Shown: one piece after another, positions 34,499 to 42,444 of the stretch
Numbering within the stretch: position 1 is the stretch's first letter
How the letters are laid out: every line of letters begins with the position of its first letter
NCBI RefSeq assembly: GCF_000025265.1
Contig: NC_013739.1
Coordinates: forward strand, 2,542,001-2,606,000
Reading direction: 5' to 3'
Length of the DNA stretch: 64,000 nt
Source: Conexibacter woesei DSM 14684
GTDB lineage: Bacteria; Actinomycetota; Thermoleophilia; Solirubrobacterales; Solirubrobacteraceae
Program-made: the position numbers and the translations under genes
The notes under the pieces: model-generated
Database searches by the model: none
What the model saw: only the letters and a program-made list of their open reading frames with translations
What the model was told of the DNA's origin: nothing

Positions 34499-34583
34499 CG
34501 TCGTCTCCCAATCCAGACAGAGTTGGTCAAGTTGTCGCTCGCCTCAACCCGGCTGGCGCACGATCGATGCGGTCCCGGGGCGC

Positions 34584-35375
34584 TCACGATACCCCGGGAG
34601 GCCCGCCCAGGAAAGTCACGGACACGAGCAGGTATCCGGCGACGCCGCTGATCACGAGCGCGAAGCCGCGCGTCAGCCGCTCCTGCGGGATGCGGCCGGC
34701 GAGCGTCGCGCCGGCCAGCGCGCCGGCGATGCACGCGCCCGTCAGCGCCGCCGTCACCGGGACGTCCAGCTCGCGCCCGGCGCCGAGGTGGGTCATCAGG
34801 CCGATCACGGAGGTCGCGGCGACGATCGCCAGCGACGTCCCGACCGCGAGCCGCATCGCCAGCGCGAGCGCCATCACGAGCGTCGGCACGATCAGGAAGC
34901 CGCCGCCGATCCCGAGGAAGCCCGTCAGCAGCCCGATGCCGGCGCCGGTGAACGGCACGAGCGGGAGCCGCAGCGGCGGGCAGACCGGCAGCGCGCAGTC
35001 GCCGGCCGCGGCGCGGCGCCCGCCCGCGGTGCGCCAGATCGCGACCGCGGCGACGAGCATCAGCACCGCGAACGCGCCCATCAGCGCCCGCCCCGAGATC
35101 GCCTCGCTGAGGATCGTGCCGGCGACGATCCCCGGCAGCGCCGCGAGCGTCAGGACAGCCGCGTGGCGCCAGCAGACGCGCCCGGCGCGCGCGTGGCCGA
35201 AGACGCCGGTCAGCGCCCCCGCCGCGACGACGACGAGCGACGCGGTCGTCGCCTCCTGGACCGGCTGGCCGAGCACGTAGACGAGCAGCGGGACGGCCAG
35301 CACCGAGCCGCCGCCGCCGAGCGTCCCGACCGCGAGGCCCAGCGCCAGGCCGAGCGGGAGCGCCGCGAGCACCAT
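34584..35375 (-). CDS. TSUP-family sulfite/organosulfonate exporter
   Basis: 263 residues with about eight membrane segments arranged as two repeats: LGLAVGTLGGGGSVLAVPLLVY and IGLLTGFLGIGGGFLIVPTLV, each with the TSUP glycine-rich motif. TSUP (TauE/SafE) proteins move sulfite, thiosulfate or sulfonates. The ATG at 35373-35375 lies 8 bp after the persulfide dioxygenase stop, giving translational coupling. In this operon it probably exports sulfite formed by the dioxygenase. Confidence 0.88.
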   Translation of the reverse strand: MVLAALPLGLALGLAVGTLGGGGSVLAVPLLVYVLGQPVQEATTASLVVVAAGALTGVFGHARAGRVCWRHAAVLTLAALPGIVAGTILSEAISGRALMGAFAVLMLVAAVAIWRTAGGRRAAAGDCALPVCPPLRLPLVPFTGAGIGLLTGFLGIGGGFLIVPTLVMALALAMRLAVGTSLAIVAATSVIGLMTHLGAGRELDVPVTAALTGACIAGALAGATLAGRIPQERLTRGFALVISGVAGYLLVSVTFLGGPPGVS

Positions 35376-35383
35376 CGTGAGCG

Positions 35384-36778
35384 CTAACGCGACGGGGTGG
35401 GCGCAGGGAAGGTCTCCAGCGGCCAGCCGTGGTCGCGCCACGTCCCGACGCCGCCGTCGGCGACGTGGACCGGCTCGGCGACGCCGAGCCGCGCGAGCAG
35501 CGAGGCGGCGATCGCGCTGCGCTGGCCCGAGGCGCAGATCGTGGCGACGGGACGCGCCGGGTCGAGCCCGGCCGGCAGCTCGCCGAGGTCGTGGTAGGCG
35601 GTGTGGAGCGCGCCGGGGACGTGCCCGGCCTCCCAGTCGGCGCGCTCGCGCACGTCGAGCACCTGCATGCCGTCAAGCTCGGCGTGCAGCGTCGCGACGT
35701 CGATCCGCCGCAGCGACGCGGTCGGGCGCCGCTCGTGGCGCCAGCTCGTCATCCCGCCGGCGAGGACGCCGGCGACGGAGACGATCCCGACGGCGGCGGC
35801 GAGCTGCGCGGCGCGGCGCGCGTCGTCCTCGTCGCGGCCGACGAGCACGAGCTCGCGGCCGCGCTCGGCGACCCACGCGAGCTTCGTGCCGAAGCCGGCG
35901 CGGACGGCCGGGTTGCAGACGGCGCCCGGCACGTGCGCCTCGTCGAACTCGCGGTCGGTGCGGACGTCGACGACGAGCGCGCCGCCGGCGACGGCCTGCT
36001 CGAGCGCGTGGGGGGTCAGCGCCACGACGGCGGGGACGGCGTGCGTCAGCGGGCCGCGGTTGCGCTCGACGATCGCGCGGAAGTTCGGCGGCTGCGGCGC
36101 GAGCGTGCCGGTCGCCAGCGCGACGAAGCGGTCCTCGTCGCGCTCGCTCAGCAGCGGGTTGTGGGCGCGCTCGTACGCGATCGTGGAGGAGACCTTCATG
36201 TCCATCCCGGGTCCGCCGCAGAGCGAGCCGCCGAGATGGCCGGGCCAGACCTCGCAGCTGTCGGGCAGCGTCAGCAGCGTCCCGTGCAGGGAGCGGAACA
36301 TCGCCCGCGCGCCGTCCTCCTTCTCGATCGCGAGGTCGGGCCGGGCGACGTCGCCGACGAACAGCGTGTCGCCGGTCAGGACCGCCCACGGCTCCGGGCC
36401 GCGCGCGGTCTCGACGAGCGCGAAGGCGGTGTGCTCGGGGCGGTGGCCGGGCGTGTGCAGCGCGCGCACGCGGACGCTCCCCAGCTCCAGCTCCCAGCCG
36501 TCGTCGAACGGCTCGTGCTCGTAGTCGGGCGCGGCGTCGCGGTGGACGTGGATCGTCGCGCCGGTCGCCGCGGCGAGGCGGCCGTGGCCGGAGACGTGGT
36601 CGGCGTGGTTGTGCGTCTCCAGCACGTGGGCGATCCGCACGCCCATGTAGCGCGCCAGCGCGAGGTACTCCTCGACGTCGAGCTTGGGGTCGACGACCGC
36701 GGCGACGCCGGCGCCCTCGTCGCCGACCAGATACGACGCACAGCCGAGGTCCTCGTGAACGATCTGACGGAAGATCAT
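35384..36778 (-). CDS. Persulfide dioxygenase-rhodanese fusion
   Basis: 464 residues. The N-terminal metallo-beta-lactamase domain has iron-site motif ETHNHADHVSGH, then HTPGHRPEH, LTGDTLFVGDVARPDL and WPGHLGGS, as in ETHE1-type enzymes oxidising glutathione-type persulfide to sulfite. Two rhodanese domains follow. In the first (VVDVRTDREFDEAHVPGA) the active Cys is replaced in LVLVGRDEDD, so it is probably inactive. The second keeps it in TICASGQRS. The ATG overlaps the stop of the FAD oxidase gene. Context with the TSUP exporter is the classic sulfide-detoxification pair. Confidence 0.93.
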   Translation of the reverse strand: MIFRQIVHEDLGCASYLVGDEGAGVAAVVDPKLDVEEYLALARYMGVRIAHVLETHNHADHVSGHGRLAAATGATIHVHRDAAPDYEHEPFDDGWELELGSVRVRALHTPGHRPEHTAFALVETARGPEPWAVLTGDTLFVGDVARPDLAIEKEDGARAMFRSLHGTLLTLPDSCEVWPGHLGGSLCGGPGMDMKVSSTIAYERAHNPLLSERDEDRFVALATGTLAPQPPNFRAIVERNRGPLTHAVPAVVALTPHALEQAVAGGALVVDVRTDREFDEAHVPGAVCNPAVRAGFGTKLAWVAERGRELVLVGRDEDDARRAAQLAAAVGIVSVAGVLAGGMTSWRHERRPTASLRRIDVATLHAELDGMQVLDVRERADWEAGHVPGALHTAYHDLGELPAGLDPARPVATICASGQRSAIAASLLARLGVAEPVHVADGGVGTWRDHGWPLETFPAPTPSR

Positions 36779-38154
36779 CGATGCTCCTGATCGGTGTCGT
36801 GAGCGCCGGGCACGATCACGTGGCCCGTGCGGAAGAGGTGGTGCGGATCGACCTCCCGCTTGAGGCGGGAGAGGCGGGCGAAGGTCTCCGGAGTCCATGC
36901 GGCGGCGACCTGGTCCGGCGCGACGGCCGAGCCCTGGAAGTTGATCAGCGAGCCGCCCGTGAGCCACGGCGCCATCGCGGCGAGCACGCGCTCGCCGGCG
37001 GCCGGGACGACGTCGCGCACGTCGGGGCGCAGCGGCCCGAGGACGTTGAGCGTGAACGCCGCGTCGCGGCGGTCGACGGCGCTGGGACGCTCCGGCGCAC
37101 GTGCGACCGCGCCGCCGAGCGGGCGCAGCTCGACGACGGTCAACGGGCTGTCCGAGTCGGGGCCGGCGGCCGCGGAGAGCGCCTGTGCGGCGGCGGGCGT
37201 CAGCTCGCGCACGAGCGCGCCGCGGCCCCAGCTGGGGACCGGGTGGTCGGGCTCGTGGTGGACGGTCGCGATCTCGTCGTAGCCCATCTCGCGGACCGTG
37301 TCGAGCAGCGGCCGCGCGACCGCGCGCATCGGCGCGAGGTCGCGCTCGGCCTGCTCGGCGCTGCCGAGGTGGGCGACCCGCAGGTGCCCGACGAGCCGCC
37401 CGCCGAGCAGCTCGTGCACGTGCGGGAGCCGCGGCAGCCGCAGCAGCGCGAACGCGGCGTACGCCTGCTCGGGCAGCTCGGCGACCCACTCCTGGTAGCG
37501 CGCCAGCAGCGCCGGGATCGCCGCGGCGGGGAAGTAGAGGCCGCCGCCGTAGAGCCGCGCGACGGGGAAGAGGTCGATCTCGGCGGCGGTGACGACGCCG
37601 AAGTTCGCCTTCCCGCCGCGGACGGCCCAGAACAGCTCGGGCTCGGACTCGGCGTCGACGCGGCGCAGCCGCCCGTCGGGGGTGACGAGGTCGAACGCGC
37701 GGACGTGGTCGACGGCGAGGCCGTGCGCGCGCGACAGCGGACCGAGCCCGCCGCCGGTCAGATAGCCGACCGCGCCGACGGTCGCGGAGGAGCCGTTGAG
37801 CGGTGCGAGGCCGAGCTTGGCGGTCTCCCTCACGATCTCGCCCCAGCGCAGTCCTGCCTCGACGCGCGCGCGGCGCGCGTGCGCGTCGATGGAGAGCCCG
37901 CGCATCCGTCTGGTCGAGATCAGCAGACCGCCGTCGGCGGCCATCACCGCACCGTGGCCCGTCGCCTGTACCGTGACGGGCAGCGCCTCGCTCGCGGCGA
38001 GCGTCACCGCCGCGGCGACGTCGCTCGCGCAGGCGGCGCCGACCGCGAGCGCGGGGCGATGGGCGATCGCACGATTGAACGGAGCGATCTCCGCGTCGAA
38101 CCCGGCATCGCCGGGGGTAAGTTGGATCTCGGATACTCGTATCCTGGATACAAT
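36775..38154 (-). CDS. FAD-binding oxidoreductase, no canonical start codon
   Basis: About 459 residues. FAD_binding_4 motifs: DVAAAVTLAASEALPVTVQ, SATVGAVGYLTGGGLGPLSRAHG and VRGGKANFGVV; C-terminus ETFARLSRLKREVDPHHLF. The covalent-His motif reads ATGHGAV rather than GGHS, and the second Cys is missing. The homologous region begins at about 38140, yet no ATG, GTG or TTG lies in frame there; an ATT at 38152-38154 is a guess. The start region coincides with GGATAC/GTATCC half-sites. It is first in the operon with the persulfide dioxygenase (ATGA overlap), so the substrate may be a sulfur compound. Confidence 0.75.
   Translation of the reverse strand: MVSRIRVSEIQLTPGDAGFDAEIAPFNRAIAHRPALAVGAACASDVAAAVTLAASEALPVTVQATGHGAVMAADGGLLISTRRMRGLSIDAHARRARVEAGLRWGEIVRETAKLGLAPLNGSSATVGAVGYLTGGGLGPLSRAHGLAVDHVRAFDLVTPDGRLRRVDAESEPELFWAVRGGKANFGVVTAAEIDLFPVARLYGGGLYFPAAAIPALLARYQEWVAELPEQAYAAFALLRLPRLPHVHELLGGRLVGHLRVAHLGSAEQAERDLAPMRAVARPLLDTVREMGYDEIATVHHEPDHPVPSWGRGALVRELTPAAAQALSAAAGPDSDSPLTVVELRPLGGAVARAPERPSAVDRRDAAFTLNVLGPLRPDVRDVVPAAGERVLAAMAPWLTGGSLINFQGSAVAPDQVAAAWTPETFARLSRLKREVDPHHLFRTGHVIVPGAHDTDQEHR
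38131..38151. promoter_or_regulatory. GGATAC/GTATCC triple half-site
   Basis: Half-sites GGATAC (38131-38136), GTATCC (38139-38144) and GGATAC (38146-38151) alternate in orientation at the start of the FAD oxidase gene, in the region between two divergent sulfur operons. A related palindrome, GGATA-ACG-TATCC, precedes the YceI gene at 42370. Probably the operator of a shared dimeric regulator. Confidence 0.6.
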
Positions 38155-38250
38155 AGCTCTTAGCGTTCCGCCGCTGTTAGCGTCCTTTCGATCGAGTTCT
38201 GGCTTCCCGACGGGTGCCGGGGTCTTACACCGTTCTGGGAAGGGACGACG

Positions 38251-39372
38251 ATGGCGATGACGGAGGCGGTGCACGCGGTGCGCCGGCGGCTGTTGCAGGT
38301 GTCTGTGGTGGTGGGCGTGGCGGCGCTGATCGGCGGCTGCGGAGGCTCCTCTGACGACGACAAGGGGTCGTCGCAGGCGGACAGCGGAGCGGCGGCGTCC
38401 GGGCCCGCGACGTCGATGTCGGTCGAGCAGCTGCGCTCCGAGCTGGAGGGCAAGGAGCTGAAGATCGGCAGCGCGGCCTTCCCGAACCCGAGCCTCGTGG
38501 GCCTCTACAAGGTCGTCGAGCTGCTGAGAGAGGACTTCGGCATGGAGCCGGAGCTGCAGCTGCTCGACTCGGCGCCGCTGACGGCCGCGCTGCTGTCCGG
38601 CGACGTCCAGCTCGCGCACGTCTCGCTGTCCGGCCTCGCGGCGGCGGCCGACGCCGGCGGCGAGCTGACCGCGGTCGCGGGCGACGACCAGAAGAACGTC
38701 TTCCTCGTGACCGCGAAGGCGCCGATCAGAACGATGGAGGAGCTGGACGGCAAGAAGTTCGCGATCTCGCAGTCGGCCACCTCGATCGTCGGACAGACCG
38801 GCGCGAAGTGCTTCGAGGACGCCGGGATGGAGATGCAGAAGGACACGCAGCTGCTCCAGCTCGACAACGTCGGCTCGATCGTCGAGGCGCTGATGTCCGG
38901 CGCGGTCGACGGCGGCGTCTCCGCGACGTTCCGCCAGGTCGAGCTCGACGCGACCGACCCCGGCGAGTTCAACGTCCTCTGCAAGGGTTGGGAGGCCGAT
39001 CCCCAGCTCAACGACGTGATGGTCCTCAACGACGACTACCTGAAGGACAACCAGGCGCTCGCCCAGGCGGTCGCGATCGCCGAGCTGAGAGCGGCGCGCT
39101 GGATGCAGGAGGACCAGGCCGGCTGGGAGGCGCTCGCGCAGCGGGAGCTCGACGGGCTGACGCCCGAGCAGGCGAGCGCCAACTACGACACGCTCGTCAG
39201 AGAGCTCGACGACTGGCCCGTCAACGGCAGCCTCGATCGCAGAATGTGCGACTACACGCTCGCCGAGGGCAAGGCCAGCGGCGCCCTCAGGACCGAGACC
39301 AGCTGCGATGACCTGGTGACGTTCGAGTACCAGGACGCCGCCGTCAGACTGCTGGGTCCAAGCAGACGATGA
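38251..39372 (+). CDS. Solute-binding lipoprotein, SsuA/NMT1-like
   Basis: 373 residues. The lipoprotein signal is LLQVSVVVGVAALIGGCGG, followed by an acidic tether. The mature domain matches SsuA/TauA/NMT1 binding proteins: LKIGSAAFPNPSLVGLYKVVE, LLSGDVQLAHVSLSGLAAAADAG and ELDGKKFAISQSATSIVGQTG. It should deliver an alkanesulfonate or similar small molecule to the permeases that follow. GGGAAGGGA is the ribosome site. It diverges from the persulfide operon. Confidence 0.87.
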   Translation: MAMTEAVHAVRRRLLQVSVVVGVAALIGGCGGSSDDDKGSSQADSGAAASGPATSMSVEQLRSELEGKELKIGSAAFPNPSLVGLYKVVELLREDFGMEPELQLLDSAPLTAALLSGDVQLAHVSLSGLAAAADAGGELTAVAGDDQKNVFLVTAKAPIRTMEELDGKKFAISQSATSIVGQTGAKCFEDAGMEMQKDTQLLQLDNVGSIVEALMSGAVDGGVSATFRQVELDATDPGEFNVLCKGWEADPQLNDVMVLNDDYLKDNQALAQAVAIAELRAARWMQEDQAGWEALAQRELDGLTPEQASANYDTLVRELDDWPVNGSLDRRMCDYTLAEGKASGALRTETSCDDLVTFEYQDAAVRLLGPSRR

Positions 39373-40136
39373 ACTGGCGCGCTGCTCCGCCGGACTGGGC
39401 GCTGCGCGTCCTGGCCGCGTTCCTGGTGGTCGGGACGTGGGCCTGGCTGTCGACGCGGGTCTCGCCCGCGCTGCTGCCGTCGCCCGGCGCCACGTGGGAC
39501 GTCGGCTGGGAGATGGTCACCGACGGCACGCTGGGAACGGCGTGGAAGGAGTCGGCCGTGCAGATCCTGTTCGGCATGGTGATCGCCTCGACGCTCGGCG
39601 TCTCGCTCGCGATCGTCGTCGGCTGGTACCAGGCCGTCGATCGCGTCACCTCCCCGGTCGTGACGATCCTGTTCCTCACGCCGCGGATCGCGTTCGTCCC
39701 GCTGCTGGCGATCTGGCTCGGCTATGACGACCTCGCGAAGATCGCGCTGATCGTCCTGTTCAGCTTCTTCGAGATCTTCCTGACCGTGAAGCGCGGCGTG
39801 CAGGCGGTCGAGGACTCCTACATCGAGCTGAGCCGCTCGTACTCGATCCCCGATCGAGACCTGCTGCGGAAGGTGATCTTCCCCGCGGTGACGCCGTACG
39901 TCGCGGCGGGCCTCCGCCTCGGGCTGCTGGCGTCGCTCGTCGGCGTCGTGCTGGCCGGCTTCTTCTTCCAGGTCAACGGGATCGGCGGCCTGATCTACCA
40001 GGCCGGCTCGACGTTCCGCACCGCCGAGCTGCTCGTCGCGGTCGGCTCGCTGTCGGTCGTCGCGCTCACGATCTCGACCGGGCTGCGCCGACTCGAAGCG
40101 GTCCTGATGCCCTGGCGGGCGGAGGTGACGAGGTGA
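39369..40136 (+). CDS. ABC permease, SsuC-like (first)
   Basis: 255 residues, about six membrane segments (LRVLAAFLVVGTWAWL near the N-terminus). The EAA-type loop is YIELSRSYSIPDRDLLRKVIFPA. SsuC/TauC-type permeases take up sulfonates or related compounds. It overlaps the binding-protein stop by four bases. Two different permeases in one operon suggest a heterodimer, unlike SsuC, which is usually a homodimer. Confidence 0.88.
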   Translation: MNWRAAPPDWALRVLAAFLVVGTWAWLSTRVSPALLPSPGATWDVGWEMVTDGTLGTAWKESAVQILFGMVIASTLGVSLAIVVGWYQAVDRVTSPVVTILFLTPRIAFVPLLAIWLGYDDLAKIALIVLFSFFEIFLTVKRGVQAVEDSYIELSRSYSIPDRDLLRKVIFPAVTPYVAAGLRLGLLASLVGVVLAGFFFQVNGIGGLIYQAGSTFRTAELLVAVGSLSVVALTISTGLRRLEAVLMPWRAEVTR

Positions 40137-40873
40137 GGTCGCGCATCGTCCTGCCGGTCGTGGGCGTCGTCGGCTTCGTGCTGCTGTGGCAGTTCGTCGG
40201 CTCGATCTGGCCGCACACGACCAGCCAGCCGACGCGCGTCGCCGACGAGCTGGTCGACGCCTTCCGCGACGACGACCTGCTCAGACTGATGCTCAACACG
40301 ACGAGCGTGCTGCTGATCGGCTTCGTCGTCTCGGTCGTCGTCGGCGTCCTGGTCGGACTGGCGATGGGCGAGTTCCGCTGGGTCCGCGTGATGCTGGAGC
40401 CCTACCTCACCGCGCTGTACGCGACGCCGCGCGTCGCCTACATCCCGCTGCTGGTGATCTGGTTCGGGATCGGCAGAACGTTCCTGTACGCCGCCGTCAT
40501 AGCGGCCGCGGCCGTGATCATCGTCTTCCCGACGATCAGCGGCGTGCACGAGGCCAATCGCAGCTACCGGCAGGTGGCCGACTCGCTCTGCATCAACAAG
40601 CTGCAGTACTTCGCGCGCGTGCTGCTGCCCGCCTCGACCGCGTTCGTGCTGACGGGCGCGCGGCTCGGCGTGCAGCGAGCGCTGACGACCGTGATCGTCG
40701 CCGAGTTCCTCGTCGGCTATCCGGGGCTCGGCGACGCGATGAAGACCGCGCGGGTCACCACCGACGTCGACCGGGTGCTGGCGATCGCCGTCGTCTGCCT
40801 CGTCGTCGGCGCGGCGATCACCGGCGTCTTGACGTTGATCGACCGGCGCGCGTTCGCCTGGAGGAGACGATGA
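40133..40873 (+). CDS. ABC permease, SsuC-like (second)
   Basis: 246 residues with six predicted membrane segments (IVLPVVGVVGFVLLWQFVG; LLIGFVVSVVVGVLVGLAMG). The coupling loop is NRSYRQVADSLCINKLQYFARVLLPA. GTG start overlapping the stop of the first permease. It pairs with that protein and with the ATPase downstream. Confidence 0.88.
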   Translation: MRSRIVLPVVGVVGFVLLWQFVGSIWPHTTSQPTRVADELVDAFRDDDLLRLMLNTTSVLLIGFVVSVVVGVLVGLAMGEFRWVRVMLEPYLTALYATPRVAYIPLLVIWFGIGRTFLYAAVIAAAAVIIVFPTISGVHEANRSYRQVADSLCINKLQYFARVLLPASTAFVLTGARLGVQRALTTVIVAEFLVGYPGLGDAMKTARVTTDVDRVLAIAVVCLVVGAAITGVLTLIDRRAFAWRRR

Positions 40874-41700
40874 AGGATCAGATCGCGATCGCCGTGATCG
40901 GCGTGTCGAAGGAGTACGGGTCGAGCGGGGGCTCCAAGCGCAAGCGCAAGGAGAGCACTGCTCTGCTCGCGCTCGAGAACATCTCGCTCCAGGTCCCGGC
41001 CGGGCAGTTCCTCAGCCTGATCGGGCCGAGCGGCTGCGGCAAGACGACGCTGCTGAAGTGCATCGACGGCCTGCTGCCGATCTCGGCCGGCGAGATCCGC
41101 GTCAACGGGACGCCGATCGACGGACCGGGGCGTGATCGCGCCGTCGTCTTCCAGGACTTCCGCCTGCTGCCGTGGCGCACCGTCCTCGGCAACATCGTCT
41201 TCCCGCTGGAGTCGGTCGCGGGGACGAAGGCCGAGCGCGAGGCGATCGCCCGCGAGCACATCGAGCTGGTCGGCCTCAGAGGCTTCGAGGACCGCTACCC
41301 GCATCAGCTCTCGGGCGGCATGCAGCAGCGCGTCGGGATCGCCCGCGCGCTCGCGACCAACCCCGAGATCCTGCTGATGGACGAGCCGTTCGGCGCGCTC
41401 GACGCGCAGACCCGCGAGGTGCTGCAGATCGAGCTGATGAGAATCTGGAAGAAGACGGGCAAGACCGTCGTCTTCGTCACGCACAGCGTTGACGAGGCGC
41501 TCGTGCTGTCGCAGCGGGTCGTGATCCTCTCGGGGCGTCCGGGGCAGATCGTCCAGGACGTCGAGGTCCCGTTCGGCGACGACGCCGGCCCGGACGAGGT
41601 CCGCGCCGATCCGCGCTTCCCCGAGCTGCGCCAGCGGATCTGGCACGGGCTGCGGGTACCGGCGACCGACGGCGCGGAGGTTGTCGCGAGATCGCGGTGA
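40870..41700 (+). CDS. ABC ATPase, SsuB-like
   Basis: 276 residues. Walker A GPSGCGKTTLLKCIDG, Q-loop AVVFQDFRLLPWRTV, signature LSGGMQQRVGIARALA, Walker B ILLMDEPFGALD, H-loop FVTHSVDEALVLSQR. The SsuB/TauB subfamily is shown by the RLLPWRTV region and by the lack of a TOBE domain. A Lys/Arg/Ser-rich insertion (GSSGGSKRKRKEST) near residue 20 is unusual. ATG overlaps the second permease stop. Confidence 0.92.
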   Translation: MKDQIAIAVIGVSKEYGSSGGSKRKRKESTALLALENISLQVPAGQFLSLIGPSGCGKTTLLKCIDGLLPISAGEIRVNGTPIDGPGRDRAVVFQDFRLLPWRTVLGNIVFPLESVAGTKAEREAIAREHIELVGLRGFEDRYPHQLSGGMQQRVGIARALATNPEILLMDEPFGALDAQTREVLQIELMRIWKKTGKTVVFVTHSVDEALVLSQRVVILSGRPGQIVQDVEVPFGDDAGPDEVRADPRFPELRQRIWHGLRVPATDGAEVVARSR

Positions 41701-41723
41701 GCGTGCCCGCGGCAACGTCGTGC

Positions 41724-41765
41724 GGCGGCGCCGGCCGGGGCGCGGATGCGCCGCCCGGCGCCGCC
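41724..41765. terminator. 42-bp hairpin between convergent genes
   Basis: GGCGGCGCCGG (41724-41734) pairs with CCGGCGCCGCC (41755-41765), and inner GC pairs extend the stem to a short GGAT-containing loop. It sits 9 bp before the YceI stop and 23 bp after the SsuB-like stop, so it can terminate both. Confidence 0.65.
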
Positions 41766-41773
41766 TCCCAGCG

Positions 41774-42340
41774 CTACTGCTCGAGCGCCTCGAGGCTGAG
41801 CGTCAGCCAGACGCGGTCGGAGACGAGCACGTTGCCGCCGGGCAGCACCGTGTTGAACGTCATGTCCCAGTCGTGGCGATTCAGCTCACCGGTGACCTCG
41901 AGCGCCAGGCGCGTGCCGCCGATCTTGCCCTGGCCGGTGCCGCCGATCTCGGCCAGCAGCTGGACCTCGCGCGTGACGCCGCGCATCGTCAGGTCGCCGC
42001 GGATCCGCACGCCGTCCGCGGACGGCTCGATGCTCGTCGAGGCGAACGTCAGCTGCGGGTGGTTCTCGACGTCGAAGAAGTCGGGCGAGCGCAGGTGCGC
42101 GTCGCGCTTCTCCTCGTTGGAGTCGACCGAGGTGGCGTCGACCGTGCCGGAGGCGACGATGGAGTCGGCAGTGACCTCGACGCGGCCGGCGAATCTGTTG
42201 AAGCGCCCGCGGACCTTCGCGATCCCCATGTGCTTGACGTGGAAGCCCACCGTCGAGTGCTTCGGGTCGACCTCCCAGATCCCGGTCGGAACCGGTCCCG
42301 TGGCGGCGGCGTCCGGTCCCGTGCTTGCGGCGTCCGACAT
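41774..42340 (-). CDS. YceI-family lipid-binding protein
   Basis: 188 residues: GIWEVDPKHSTVGFHVKHMG, KVRGRFNRFAG, NEEKRDAHLRSPDFFDVENHP and LTMRGVTREVQLLAEI, the YceI lipocalin-like barrel that binds polyisoprenoid chains. No signal peptide is visible, so unlike E. coli YceI it is probably cytoplasmic. GAGGGAAG precedes the ATG. The promoter region has a GGATA-ACG-TATCC palindrome like that of the divergent sulfur operons, suggesting common control. Confidence 0.9.
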   Translation of the reverse strand: MSDAASTGPDAAATGPVPTGIWEVDPKHSTVGFHVKHMGIAKVRGRFNRFAGRVEVTADSIVASGTVDATSVDSNEEKRDAHLRSPDFFDVENHPQLTFASTSIEPSADGVRIRGDLTMRGVTREVQLLAEIGGTGQGKIGGTRLALEVTGELNRHDWDMTFNTVLPGGNVLVSDRVWLTLSLEALEQ

Positions 42341-42369
42341 GCGCTTCCCTCCATCTGTCGTGTGTTGAG

Positions 42370-42382
42370 GGATAACGTATCC
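42370..42382. promoter_or_regulatory. GGATA/TATCC palindrome upstream of yceI-like gene
   Basis: GGATA-ACG-TATCC lies 30 bp before the start codon on the minus strand. On the minus strand it reads TTGGATACGTTATCC, close to CAGGATACGAGTATCC at 38134-38149. Confidence 0.55.
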
Positions 42383-42444
42383 AATATTCAGCTGCTCTGG
42401 CTACGCGACAGGCGCGCCGGCGCTGCTCACGAGCGCCGCCGCGG

